A stretch of 64,000 bases of DNA, taken from positions 102,244,826 through 102,308,825 of the forward strand of contig CM070546.1 in NCBI GenBank assembly GCA_036346405.1. The letters are read 5' to 3'. Positions 35,061-45,796 of the stretch are shown here, one piece after another. Numbering within the stretch: position 1 is the first letter of the stretch; every line of letters starts with the position of its first letter. Source of the stretch: Phyllostachys edulis. Its lineage: Eukaryota > Streptophyta > Magnoliopsida > Poales > Poaceae. The notes under the pieces were generated by a model. That model did not search any database. It was not told the DNA's origin and saw only the letters and a list, made by a program, of their open reading frames with translations. Both the position numbers and the translations under genes were made by a program.

Positions 35061-36179
35061 ATCCACTCGATCCAACGGTGGATGTGAGGTCCTGTTCTTC
35101 TTCTACCTTGGGCACGCGTGCAGGCCGTGGCAGTGGGCAAAGTCAGAGCCCTGTCATTTCCAACGGCTCTGCCCTGCAAGCATTAAATGCATGTCAGCCC
35201 TTTCTGCACCTAGGCCACGCCCTGTCTCAACCTACCCTGTCCCATCAATCGTGTCCAAGCTCAGGACCTCCCATGGACCTCCCCATGGGCTAAGCTCACC
35301 ATGAGCTTAACCCATGGTGCAGGACCTCTGTGCCATTGGTATAAGTTCCCTCGAGCTCCCCTTTGGCTTCTTTTACACACTTGGAGCTTGCCATGCCCGT
35401 GTTTGGCTGAGCTCCTACCTCCACTGATCTCCACTCTTGGCCGCCATTGTTGAGAAGCTTGGAGCCCTCGGTGGTGAAGGCTTGCTCCAGTGGCTCCCTC
35501 TCAACCTCTAGCTCATTTTAAGCTCCCCCAAAATCTCCTGAGTTGAACCTAACTCGTTGTTAGGTTGGCATTTTCAGGAGTGGGCTAGTGGAGCTTGAAG
35601 CTTGGAGTTGGAGCTTGGGCTTGAAGCAGCGGAGCTTCCCATCTTCTCCAACTCAGGCCATCACCATCCTCGACCTCCCCGGCACCTTCAGGACCTCCAG
35701 TACTTCTCGATAGTCCTTAGCGCTGGCACCCGCATGTATCTTTGTTGCGGAGCTTTTATTTGGGCACACGCTGAATGGTCGTCATGAGCTTTATTTCGCA
35801 TTTTGGATTTTGCCGTGTGGTGCCTTCGTGCCCTCTCGGCTCGCCCGGCGTTTAAGGCCGTCGCCGCTTATTGAGAGGAGGTCCTTTGGGTGCGCAGTTA
35901 TTGTGCACTCGGTGGTACCATTGATGTCATGGCGAGGCCTACATCGCCGGCGAGGACCATCTTTTCAAACCCGGGTCTTTGTCGGACAAGGCAGTGGCGC
36001 CATTGTCGTTTTTAGGACAGAGATTTGTCACGTTAAATGTACCAATCAAGTGCTCAAATCATTGAAATCATTGGCGTGTCTTAACTGCATTTAATCCTCC
36101 CCTTGCGCGCATTTAAGACCTCCCGCGCGCGGACCTTCTCGTTGTCCCGCGCGCATTTATCTCATGTCCAAGCACATGC

Positions 36180-36570
36180 GTGCACGCAAGCACATGGTCG
36201 CGAGCTCTGGGACGTCCATGACCTCCTCCGAGGAGATCTGGAGCGTCCAAGACCTCCCCTTGTGCGATCATGGCCGTCCAAACCTCCCTGGAGGTCTGTG
36301 ACGTTAGGACCTCCCCTTAGGACCTCCCCTAGGTCATCTCAGCCGTTCATGACCTCCCCGGGTAGATCTTGACCGTCAAGGTCCTCCCTTGGACGATCTG
36401 GACCATCAAAGTCCTCCCTTGGAACATCTAGACCGTCCAGGACCTCCCCTGTGAGGTCCTGACGATGTAGATCTTCCTCGGGGAGATCTTGATAGTTTAG
36501 ATCTTCCTTTGGAAGATCTCAACCGTTGAGGACCTCCCCGCGTGATCTGAGCCGCTTATGACCTCCCATG
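36180..36570 (+). repeat. GACCTCC / GATCT-GACCGTC short tandem repeats
   Basis: Degenerate units about 40-50 bp long combine GATCT, then GACCGTC or a variant, then GACCTCCCC. Around ten units follow each other, with irregular spacing. The GACCTCC word continues less regularly back to 34240. Lies within the 5.2-kb solo LTR. Confidence 0.8.
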
Positions 36571-39500
36571 TCCTTGTGGGTTTTAGAAATTCCAGTGATC
36601 TGTTAAAATTGTGAACTGGAAAAGGTATAACTTTAGAATTTCAAATCTTTGTCGTTTTAAATCCAAATGAGGTCATTCAAATTGTGTTAGCTCTGTCTTG
36701 AACTTGACTTTAATCCAAAAATGATTGTAAGTTGAGTTCAGCTCCAGAGCACAGTTTTGCCATTAGATTTTAAAACTCACTTTAAATATACACTCAAATT
36801 AATGCTTAACTTGTAAAATACATAACTAATGCTCTGTAGATTATTTTTGAGTGAGACCAACTTTGTTGGTTTCCTCTATTAATGAACTCACTGTGAAAAT
36901 TAGTTTTGAGCATGTTGCTGTTATAAAAATGAGGACTTGTACATTATAATTTTGTTCAAGTTCTTGTTTTTGAAAAATTGTAGAAAGTGCAATATAGCTC
37001 CAAATGGGATGAACTCAATTGTGTTATTCATCTCATGAGGTGCTGGTTTTGCTGTAAAAATCTCAGCATCACCACTTCTCTAGAAAATGTTGCCTCATAA
37101 TTAAATTAGTGAATAGTGCGGTTTGGTGTTTTAGAAATTTGAGCAGAATTGTTTTGCTCATAACTTTTGCATTGAGAATCCAAATCAATTGATTCTTGTT
37201 GAAAAATTCCTAAAATCATCCTCTTGCTGCTGTAGAAAATTCAGAGTGTTTGGAGTTCGTTTGCTGTGCTGTCTTTGTTACTTTAAATGCGTTCTTATCG
37301 GGTCTTTATCGCTTTTCCGTTAGGTTTCGACATTTGTGGTAATCCCGAGAGTGACCCTCTGCCACAACCTGAGCAAGATCAGCAAGGCAAGCAGTTTGAT
37401 CATATCCCCTCTAACGTCCCATTACTTTAAAGGTTAATATATTGTTTTACTTCTATGTATGCATGCTACTTTGTGTTAAATGTCGCTAGTAATCCTATAG
37501 TTGCATAATCTGTAGGAGTTGCCTATCCTCTACTACCAATGAGCCTATGTTATTTGCTGTGGTTTGAGCTCGTTGGATGAGCTCTTATCACTTAGTAGTT
37601 GCGTTTTCTAACGCTTAGACATGCTTAGTAGCGGTAGTAATGGGCGATCATCGACTTAGTCGATGGTCTTGATCACTCAAAACTGATTATTACTCCTATA
37701 TGTCCAGCACTTGTGTTTTGATTAATTTGTAAAATCAAAAACTGAAAATAAAAGATTGATTTAGACTTGGGCATATTGGATGGATGGTGCGGTTTTTGGA
37801 ATGTGGTGGTATGCCTGGGTCCCTAAGGACCGAGTTACTTGGGTCACTAAGCCAAGCGCTTTTGCGTGCTAACCACACGAGGGGGATATGGGACCTCTCT
37901 TGACTAAGTACTTTGGGCGGTGCTAATTGGAGTCGCTCGGTTGGTGTGTTTTTAAAGATAAAATGTGTGTGTGGGTGGTGTGGGAATGGAGCGTTGGCGC
38001 ACCCGGTTAGGGCTGTCCATTGGGTCCTTATCCCGTGGGTTGTCTTGGTCGAATTAGCATCCATTGGAAATGTCTCAGAGGACTTAGCCGTCTTGACATA
38101 CCAAAGGTAGTGTGCTTAAAGGAAAGGCGATCGGCGTGTGGGTACATTGGTACACCCCGCAGGTTAAAACTATTGAATAGCCTCGCCCTAGGTTATGGAC
38201 ATGCTTGGTAAGGTCGTTCAAGAACTAGTCTCAACCATTTAATTAAAACTTGATGGGTTGGTATGAATGGATGTTCATGCTATTGTTGTGGTGACTATTG
38301 GGTTAGTCACTTCCAGGTTGATCTTGTTGTTGTTACTATGTTATTATCTCGTTGTTATTTCAACAATTAAAATGCTTTGCCAAATTGCCTTCCATCTATT
38401 ATGTTATTGCAAATGAAACTTGCTTTATGCTAAAATGAGTCCAAAGCCTCATCCACTTAAATAAAGCTTGCATGTAGCTATTTATAGTTCTGTTATCTCA
38501 CACGTAAGTCTTATGGAGTACTTTATGTACTCATCCGCACGTGGTTGTGGCATTTTGTGGCTTTTGTTGCAGAGGAAGAAGGTGAGCTCCAAGAGCCTCA
38601 CTTTTGTGCTATGTGTTGCGACTTCTTGACGACTAGCTTGGCGGTCGGTCGGATGCCTAGGGTTAAGGCACTTCGATTGGCTTTGTGTTATAGCCATCTT
38701 TATGGCACTTTTGCTTCCATTGTTATCTTACTTCTTCTTGTTGTTATTTGGCCAGAAGGCCCCTCTTTTGTAATAACCTATCCTTATTAATATTAACTTC
38801 TGGTTTGTTGCTTATGTACTATGTGTTGTATGGAATTGATACATTCTTTTGTTGTGAGGTATGTATCTCGCATTCAGGGAGTATACATCTCTCGAGACTG
38901 GGTTTATTTGGTTGATAATACTAGGGTCAATTGGATGACTAAGTATTATGAGCTTAATAAATCCGGGTGCTCACATATATCATGTTCGATGATCCTAGAG
39001 AGCTATCTAGTGTGATTGAGAAGCTTGCTGAAGTTTCATGTCTAAACTCTCTAGTTAGTACCTACGCCTACACTTATAAATTCAATTTGATTGGAGACTA
39101 TGGTGTAGACAATACGTTTTATGTTTATCGAATATGCATTACAAGTGATAAGCTTGCTAAATTGAAATTACATATTGTGGACATAACATCTTTTGTACAA
39201 TGGCGTGATCTTTCTGAGATGGGTTTAAATAATAGTGCTTACTGTTTAGAACAAAATATGATGCATACTTGTTCGCCTCTTACATATATAAGAAATCAAA
39301 GTAGCGCAACTGAAGCATGGAAGATACTAAAAATTTTCTAACCCATACTAGAACAATTTGATGTGAATAGTTCAATACATACATTGTATACATCTTATGG
39401 TTATTGTGCTGAATACATTGTGCAAAAGAAAGGGAACACTATAACAATTGACGATGAATATATATACCATGCATACACGTTGTTTTATTTGTTAAGCACA

Positions 39501-39699
39501 TGTTCAGGTTATCGAAAGCTGAGGATGGCTTTTCTTGAAGAAGGGGAGGATGATACAGATACAGACACACTTAGTACTTTTCAGTTAAATATATTATTTG
39601 ACTGGAAAGAATTATTGAGCCGCATTAAATATTACCAAGTGAACTCTAATTTAATTTGGTCTTTAATTATCATATTTAGAGACACATAGCTACTACTAT

Positions 39700-39960
39700 T
39701 TTATTTAATTATATGCAGTCGTATATATGATCTGTACAAGCCTAAAGTGAAGATGCGCTTCGAAGGCCCTGAAGGAATACATATATCATTTCTTATATTC
39801 GGAGTTTAGCCGCGGAAGGAGCAATCGGATTCATCTTATGCACCTGAACAATCAGAATCGAGGACGACTCCTTTTCAAGAGGGAAAGGATGATGAGGACA
39901 TTCCGATTGGATCGATTACACGAGCAAGGGCTAAATTAATTAACCAACAGGTGAACTCGC
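39700..39960 (+). pseudogene. polyprotein C-terminal tail of LARD-like gypsy element
   Basis: Coding fragments reading DLYKPKVKMRFEGPEG, then EQSESRTTPFQEG and IGSITRARAKLINQQ. The end motif ITRARAK is typical of the tail of plant Ty3/gypsy polyproteins just before the 3' LTR. A stop follows FLIFGV. It therefore belongs to the element, but there is no RT, RNase H or integrase anywhere between this tail and gag, so the element is a deletion derivative or LARD-like. Confidence 0.65.
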
Positions 39961-40811
39961 TCCTAATTAATTTTAGTCTTGATTTTAATGAATATATGTT
40001 ACTACCTAATAGTCTCATAGTGTGTGTGTGTGTGTGCGTGCGCGCAGTTTTATACGTATAGAAGTATGGGAGACCGTATCAGGCCGAAGGAAAGAAGATA
40101 TCGTTGCTGATGTAAACCTATGTTTGATGGCGTATCCAAATATCAAGTATTGTTCACACACGCATGTGTCAAGAGGAACCAGAAGATGCATGAATGAAAG
40201 AAAATGCAAGGAACGCTGTACATGCATGACATGCATGTGTGTTATAAGTGCATGTGCATGTAGTACGGGAGGAAGGAACAAGCATGCATGTGTGTGTTAA
40301 AAGCAAGGAATGAGCTGCTGCATGCATGCAACCTGTGGGTCCCACGCGAACATGTTAAATGCATGCTTGCATGTTGTAGGCCCTGGTTTTCCGTTGCTTA
40401 GGCCGTGCACGCGTGGTGTGCCTTTTTGTTTGGCCGAACCACTTCTTTCGGTCGCGTTCTTCTTTCTTTAGTCGGTGGCCGAATTCCTTCAAAAGTCGAC
40501 ATGCCTAGGGCCAGCTGGGAGGCTTTATAGAGCTATCCGTTTGTTCTTTCTAGGGTTTAACATACAGTACAACCTAGAGAGGAATTGAGCGTTCTCAACC
40601 CCGTTGTTCTTGTGATTCCTTGTGTTTTGCAGGAGCAACGACACGTCTACTTTGTGTGGTCAAGTAGACAGGATCACGAGCGTGTGGTTGGTCGAATTCT
40701 TTTATCGCAGGTTGCTGTTTTAACAGTGGTTGGCGCCATTAGTTCGTCAGGTTGCACGGATCCAAAGTTATCATCGATCCTACGTCGTGAAGATCGGGCA
40801 TCCCCGTATCA
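39898..40811 (+). mobile_element. polyprotein tail plus 3' LTR of LARD-like gypsy element (right block)
   Basis: Second copy of the block at 29715-31365, lacking the 687-bp foldback insert. It ends ...CCGTATCA at 40811, where PhzF-like copy A resumes. It shares the GTGTGTGTGCAG and GGCCGAACCACTTCTTTCGG segments and the GTTGCACGGATCCAAA end with the left copy. The reading frame at 40022-40300 is a continuation of the tail and not a gene. Confidence 0.8.
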
Positions 40812-41310
40812 CGTCGCCTCCGAGTTCAACCTCTCCAAGACCGCCTTCCTCGTATACCTGACTCCGCTGCCGGCGACGCCTCCACCCCGCGGTTCCACCT
40901 CCGTAGGTTCACTCCCGTCACTGAGGTCGCCTAGCTTCCATCCGTCTCTACTAGTGCCAGAACCCATTAATTTCTTGATCCCATTTGCACACACCATCGC
41001 TGTTTCAGGTTGAGCTCTACGGACACGCGACATTGGCCTCCGCCCACTTCCTCTTCACAACATCCATTCTTGCGAAGCGTGACATGGTTGAGTCCGCGAC
41101 CAAGTTCGAGATCCTGACTGCCAAGAAGGTTCCTGCACCGGAGAGCACGGGCATCTCAGGTGAGGAGGAGCAGGGGAAGCTGTCCATCGAGTTGGATTTC
41201 CCATGATTGATCTTGTGGAGTGCAACTCTGCCGAGCTATCGTCCATCCCCGAGACTCTAAATGGCGCAAACATCGACAGTGTTCACAAATCGGCAACCGC
41301 AGGTGCTGTC
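40812..41310 (+). pseudogene. PhzF-like copy A: exons 2-3, catalytic Glu replaced
   Basis: PhzF-family isomerases share a two-domain fold; plant members are usually about 300 residues and poorly characterised. The first visible motif is EFNLSKTAFLV, which in the family reads NLSETAFLV; the catalytic Glu is Lys here. After an intron-like stretch ending TTTCAG (41003-41008), the next exon reads VELYGHATLASAHFLF (CGHATLA in the family), then ILTAKKVPAPEST, GEEEQGKLSIELDFP and VHKSATAG. A stop follows ELDFP. The segment between exon 1 (29714) and NLSKT is missing, and the C-terminal half of the gene is absent: sequence diverges from copy B at about 41310. Inactive. Confidence 0.8.
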
Positions 41311-41329
41311 ATTGTACCATCATCGAGAA

Positions 41330-43110
41330 AATGTTTGAATATTTATTTTTAATTGGGAAAATCCCAAGAGACTAACAAGTGGGGCCACAGTTCAATGGAC
41401 CTAGTCTACTCAACAGTGCACGAGGGCAAGAGCCCACTAGTCAGTGACTAGTGGTCCACAGACTCAGTCTATGAACTAACTCTTAACTTATGGATTTACA
41501 TTAACTTCTAATCGCATCGGACCCACTTGCCATACTCTTACTAATAACAGATTAAATAACCTTAATCTACTGGCTTAACCTAATAACAGTTCATGTGGTG
41601 CCCACATTAGCGTCTCCGTCTGCACAGAGCAAAGACAGAGGGGCTCCATGGCCAGCTTGGGTGGAGCTCATCACTAGTGAGGCAAGGCTCGGCTAACACC
41701 CGGGGCAAAATGGGTGTGCTACGGCGAAGCTATCGGCGGTGGTGGCGTGTCACGAGGTGGCCCGAGGCGGCGACGCGACAGAGAGGCAGCGGCGGTGCTA
41801 CTGTGCTATGGTGGAAATCTAAACTACGAAACCAAATGCTAGCGAATAAGGCTTTGTTGGGGGGGGGGGCATCTACACACTACAACAATGCTAACTATGG
41901 CGACGATGCACAAAAAGGAGCTTGGGAATGGCATGAGTTGCGGCAGTCAGCAGCGAGGAAGACGAACAACGTGGTGGTGGCACTACAGCAGCTTAGAGGC
42001 TACACCAACTAGCCTAAAGGGTGCGTGGACGCAAGGAAACACTATATGACACAATGAAGGGGGGTGAAAGTTTTACTGGAGATGAGAAGGGGAAGAAGGG
42101 GCTCAACGGTGGTACTATTCCGACGATGAGGAAGAACACTAGCGCTCTGATGCTCCAACTGGAAAAAGGAGAGAAGCGTCAACAAGAGGATAGTGAGGCG
42201 ATGTTGAGGTGCATGACTGGGGCGGCGATGGTGAGGCAGTTGGCGGATCTGGCACTCGGACCTTGGCTTGTTCCCAGCGAGTGAGCGAGAGAGAAAGCGA
42301 GAGCGGATGAGGGCAAACGACAGAGGAGGTTGAGGCGCACATGGTGACGCGCTCGGGAGGGTTTCATAGTGGTGGAGAGGCGAGAAGGTGGCAGCAATGT
42401 CACGACCGAATGGTGAGATCTTGCGCGAGGGAGCACATTAAGGGGCCCGGTGAGCTACCGATTTTAAGGGACAAGGTCGGGCGGGGTAGGGTGGTGCTCG
42501 AGGTCAGCTGCGCTAGTGCACTCGAGTGCGGCTTGGATGAAGAGCTGAGAGAGAGAGAGAGAGAGCAGTGCTGGCGAGTGGGCGAGGAAGATAAACAGTG
42601 CGGGTCACTAACAGGTGGGGCCACGGACCACCGAGTTGTGATTCAGCACAAGGGACGCTGGTGAGGCGGGCTATGGCGCGGTGCTAGGCCGGGGTGCGAG
42701 AGAGTGGGCTGCGCGAGGGGAAAATGAAAGAAAGGAGAAGGAGGTGGGCACGTTGGGCCGAGTGGCTTCAGCGGACCGAGGGGAAGAGAAGAGAGGTTGG
42801 GCCAACCGGGAGGGTTTCGACCCGAGGGGAAAAGGAGGGAAGAAAGGATTTGGAATTGTTTGAAAATTTTCTTGAGATGAACTTGAAATTCAAATTCTGA
42901 GGGATTTTAGCACTTAATTTTTCTTGTAGATTTTTATTAATTCCAATTAAGGCTAGGATTTTGATTTGACTTCTGAAATATAACCAAGTTTTTGTAATGT
43001 CACAAAATGCAATAAAAGTTTTTGAAAATCCTCAAAATTCAACCAATTTTCAAATGAGCACAAAATTTGAGCTATTATACAACCCCTATGAATTTTGGCA
43101 TTTCACAAAT
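41330..43110 (-). mobile_element. probable LTR-type fragment
   Basis: AT-rich start and end with a GC-rich, purine-biased middle (41640-42860) that includes an (AG)n tract at about 42548-42565. The arrangement resembles the minus-strand solo LTR at 13251-17038: AACAAGTGGGGCC-like text followed by a CGGCGG-rich block, then AT-rich sequence. Long reading frames on both strands (41677-42863) are compositional and have no recognisable motif. No TG...CA ends or TSD were found. Confidence 0.4.
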
Positions 43111-43579
43111 TTCACCAACTGAGGCGATTGTGAGGGTCATGGCACGTGATGGTGTTTGGATCCTATGACGGCGATTGTTGCTAGGAGGTAGGAATTGATG
43201 CCAAGCAAAGTCAATGACGGTGATAAGAGGCTTGGTCGCAGATGGCAGGGAGGCTACGAGGAGAGGGCAAGCAACCTCCGGTCAACAGTGAGTGATTTTT
43301 GCGACTAGATGTGCATCCCATGTCGCGATGGCACAAGTTAACATTCCATGTCATCAATCATATCTAGGATGGCATGCTAATAGCTTAGGGTGACCACTTA
43401 AACGAGTTTAGTGGCCTAGATATGCAATTCAGGAGTTCAATGACCTACTTGAACTAGCCAAACAAGTTCAGTGACCCACCGTGCAATTTAGTCAAGATTT
43501 TTTAGTGAAAAGGCAGAAGGGGGACGTGAGGGGTGAATTTGTGAATGAACAACTACCACTAAGTCCAACTTTTATAGTA
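43111..43579. other. unassigned intergenic sequence
   Basis: No gene or clear repeat boundary seen. The GACCACTTAAACGAG-like and CACCGTGCAATTTAG text suggests transposon debris. The last nine bases (43571-43579) are the target duplication of the element that follows. Confidence 0.4.
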
Positions 43580-44078
43580 GGCAAAATTGGCTACAAGCCT
43601 ACAACACACTCAACTTTTGTGTCATTTGCTTTAGGACCCTGCATTTTTGTGTCTTTGCTGAAAAACACTAAACTTTAGTGGTTCTTTGTTGTATGATACT
43701 TTGTCCATCAAAATGTAATATTCGGTTGAGAGATGAGGGAGAAGGTGGGTGAAAAGTCTATTTTGCCCCTGACCCTTTGGAAATTTTTGGGTTGGCACGG
43801 GAGCTCACCATCAACGGCAGCGGTGCGAGAGGAGCTCGAGGCCTGGCTGGAGAAGAGGAGAAGATGAGGAGGGATATAAGAGGAAGAAGAAGGGCTTAGG
43901 GGAAAACAGACTTTCACCTACCTTCTCTCTCGTCTCTCAGCCAGATATTATATTTTAACAGGTGGATTGTCCTACGTCAAAGAGCTATCAAAGTTTAGTG
44001 TCTTCCATCAAAGACACAAAAAGACGGTGTCCTAAAACAAATGTCACAAAAGTTAGGTATCATGTAGCTAATTTTGCC
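43580..44078. mobile_element. Mutator-like non-autonomous element, 499 bp
   Basis: Long terminal inverted repeats of about 170 bp start GGCAAAATTGGCTAC on the left and GGCAAAATTAGCTAC on the opposite strand at the right. Both arms continue through ACTTTTGTG-CATTTG and TTTAGGAC to a GAGAGA-GA-GAGAAGG segment. Flanks are TTTATAGTA (43571-43579) and TATATAGTA (44079-44087), a 9-bp target duplication with one mismatch, as expected for Mutator-like transposons. No coding capacity. The reading frames at 43708-43917 and 43962-44252 are arm sequence. Confidence 0.85.
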
Positions 44079-44151
44079 TATATAGTAGTACAAATAATGT
44101 GTCACATGCTACAAGGCATATATAGTTTACCACTTTACGTAGAATCTATTA

Positions 44152-44401
44152 CTCCTCCAGTCACAAAAGGAAGTCATTTTGGGTTACATGCTGTCAAACA
44201 TTGCAAACTTTGGATATCAACATATTTGTTAATATTTAGATTGAACATATGAAACTGATACATGTGAATTTGTCTCGAAATACTTTAATAGTATTATAAT
44301 TTTATTACTTTTTAAAATATATTACAATAGTATTGAGTTGTCAAAGTTGTATTTTAGGGACCATGTTGATGTCAAAAACAACTTTATTTTGTGACCGGGA
44401 G
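44152..44401. mobile_element. Stowaway-like element, about 250 bp
   Basis: Ends CTCCTCCAGTCACAAAA on the left and, on the opposite strand, CTCCCGGTCACAAAA on the right, close to the CTCCCTCCGTCC type of Stowaway terminus. TA dinucleotides flank both ends (44150-44151 and 44402-44403). The interior is AT-rich with no frame. Confidence 0.75.
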
Positions 44402-44435
44402 TATATAATAAAAGCTGGCAAAAGGTATTTTTGAA

Positions 44436-44520
44436 CTCCCTCGGTCCAGTTTTATATGGCGCAAATTTCTTTTATTGTTTTTCATAAATATAGAGCGCGC
44501 ACACCATCCAAAGCAACTTT
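44436..44520. mobile_element. partial Stowaway-like element
   Basis: CTCCCTCGGTCCAGTTTTATATGG is a clear Stowaway-type left terminus preceded by GAA. No matching right end was found within several hundred bases, so the right boundary given is arbitrary and the copy is likely truncated. Confidence 0.5.
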
Positions 44521-44769
44521 TGTATTTTCGCCGCTCTAATACCCTTGATTGCAGCTAATAAAATCCAGTCAATTGCATGGCAATAAATTGTCCAAGTTCC
44601 AAATCAATTAATTTTCTGTCCAAGTTCCAAAGCAATTTTTTTAAAATGGTGAGAATAACCGGCTAATGCAATCAATTTAAAGATCACATCTCACAGATTC
44701 AAATCTAGAAAAATCTATGTAAATAACTCATCTAATTTGTAGTTAGTGGGAATCGAACTCTAGCTATTA

Positions 44770-45218
44770 GAGCATCTACAACAGTCCACGTCAGCTGTTA
44801 ATAAGGGGTTGCCACATCAACATTTAGGTGATGTGGAGGAGAGAATGTGAGGTTGTTTCTAGATGAAGAAACTATCAAATTGTTAATACCAAGATACAAG
44901 AAACAATCAAATACTCTATTGGAGACTTACTTGTTACCTAAAAACACGTTTTGTGGGTCCCACTGTCTTAAAGCAAAATATCCACCAGATCATTTGTGCA
45001 GCCCGACTTCATTATTGATATGATAAATGAGCTAAAACATGTAGGTCACAAAGTTGTACTTCATTATTGATCATCAAGAATCATGCACACTTGTAGCAAT
45101 TAAAGTCTTAGACACAAGCTCAAGAAATAATTCATTAGAAGACTTGTTTCTTTTTATTAGATTAAGTACTCTTGCTTCTCTTAGTAACAAGCTAAGAAAC
45201 AAACTATTGTAGATACTC
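44770..45218. mobile_element. PIF/Harbinger-like non-autonomous element, 449 bp
   Basis: Ends GAGCATCTACAACAGT on the left and, on the opposite strand, GAGTATCTACAATAGT on the right, flanked on both sides by TTA (44767-44769 and 45219-45221). A 3-bp TTA/TAA duplication is the mark of PIF/Harbinger elements. The interior has no frame. The end motif resembles that of the foldback element at 30046-30732. Confidence 0.75.
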
Positions 45219-45559
45219 TTAGCCAGATAGACAAGGTTCGTGGCCGCTAGTCTATCTTACTGTGGGCGTTCCAAAGCAATTAGTTGCAGCTAGCTATTGC
45301 GTGCAAATTCCCGCAAGCATGTAGTTGCAGGTTCATCTTTTGCTCCAATGAAACGAACAGGATTTCCTTTTATCATCTGCAGGTATGCAGGGGTGGGGGA
45401 GGACGTAGGGAGTATCTGTAAGATAAGTGAACCGAGGGGGCGGTTGGTACAAAAAGAAAGAAAGAAAAAGAAAAGGGGCGCAACTACAGTTTAGATGTAC
45501 GAGAGGTTTTCTATCGTACGGTATGATTCAATACATGGGAAAGAACGGTGCAATTTTTT

Positions 45560-45791
45560 TCATTTGTTGCAACATATCAAAAATCTCAGAATCAAAACAA
45601 ACATTTGGAAAATGGACGCGTTAAAAAATCTTGCAACATCACCGTGAATAGGATGCAACATTTTTTACAACAGGTCGCAACATGTTTTCAATAGATCGCA
45701 ACATCTCAAAGAACAGTATGCAATTTTTTTTTTCGAACATTTTTTCAACGGATCGCAACATCAGAATCAGAAAACAACAGAGGATGACTTG
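45560..45791. repeat. GCAACAT-rich repeat tract
   Basis: At least six GCAACAT or close words in about 200 bp, separated by AT-rich text. Such word clusters resemble subterminal repeats of plant DNA transposons, possibly CACTA. The last 60 bases reappear at 52492-52552 directly before the second LTR of the Tat-like element. The 45219-45560 stretch before it shows nothing I can assign. Confidence 0.6.
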
Positions 45792-45796
45792 CCAAG

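Larger units (their letters stand above)
33753..38975 (+). mobile_element. solo LTR, 5.2 kb
   Basis: Runs from TGTAACATCCCAAATG to GGGTGCTCACA, flanked by the perfect 5-bp duplication TATAT (33748-33752 and 38976-38980). No internal domain is present, so it is a solo LTR 5223 bp long. That is unusually large, comparable to LARD-type LTRs such as barley Sukkula. Layout: AT-rich head; a palindrome array with GACCTC arms (about 34300-35060); a GACCTCC-rich stretch to 36570; AT-rich sequence; an acidic mini-frame near 37330-37430 (PESDPLPQPEQDQQGK); a variable middle; then the TACTCAT...TTGCAG block at about 38518-38573. It interrupts the unrecognised ORF. Reading frames inside it (34868-36372, 37735-38211) are not considered genes. 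Confidence 0.9.
33331..39689 (+). pseudogene. unrecognised ORF of LARD-like element, split by solo LTR
   Basis: I do not recognise this protein. It runs in frame from 33331 to 33752, is interrupted by the 5.2-kb solo LTR, and resumes at 38981. Without the LTR and one TSD copy the frame is exactly continuous: 422 plus 361 nt give 260 codons to a TAA at 39339-39341, after which the same frame stays open to 39689. The first half is acidic (many Glu, Asp and Val). The second half is more hydrophobic, with evenly spread Tyr, Leu and Ile and no Cys/His finger or catalytic triad that I can see. It sits where protease and RT would be in a complete gypsy element, but shows none of their motifs. It could be a highly diverged Gag extension or a captured gene. 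Confidence 0.6.

Noticed and set aside
34744..36372. Frames of about 90-112 residues in the 5.2-kb LTR
   Set aside because: They are translations of the palindrome and GACCTCC repeats and exist on both strands.
40022..40300. Frame of 92 residues rich in Cys and Arg
   Set aside because: It is a continuation of the polyprotein tail into LTR sequence and is present, disrupted, in the left block.
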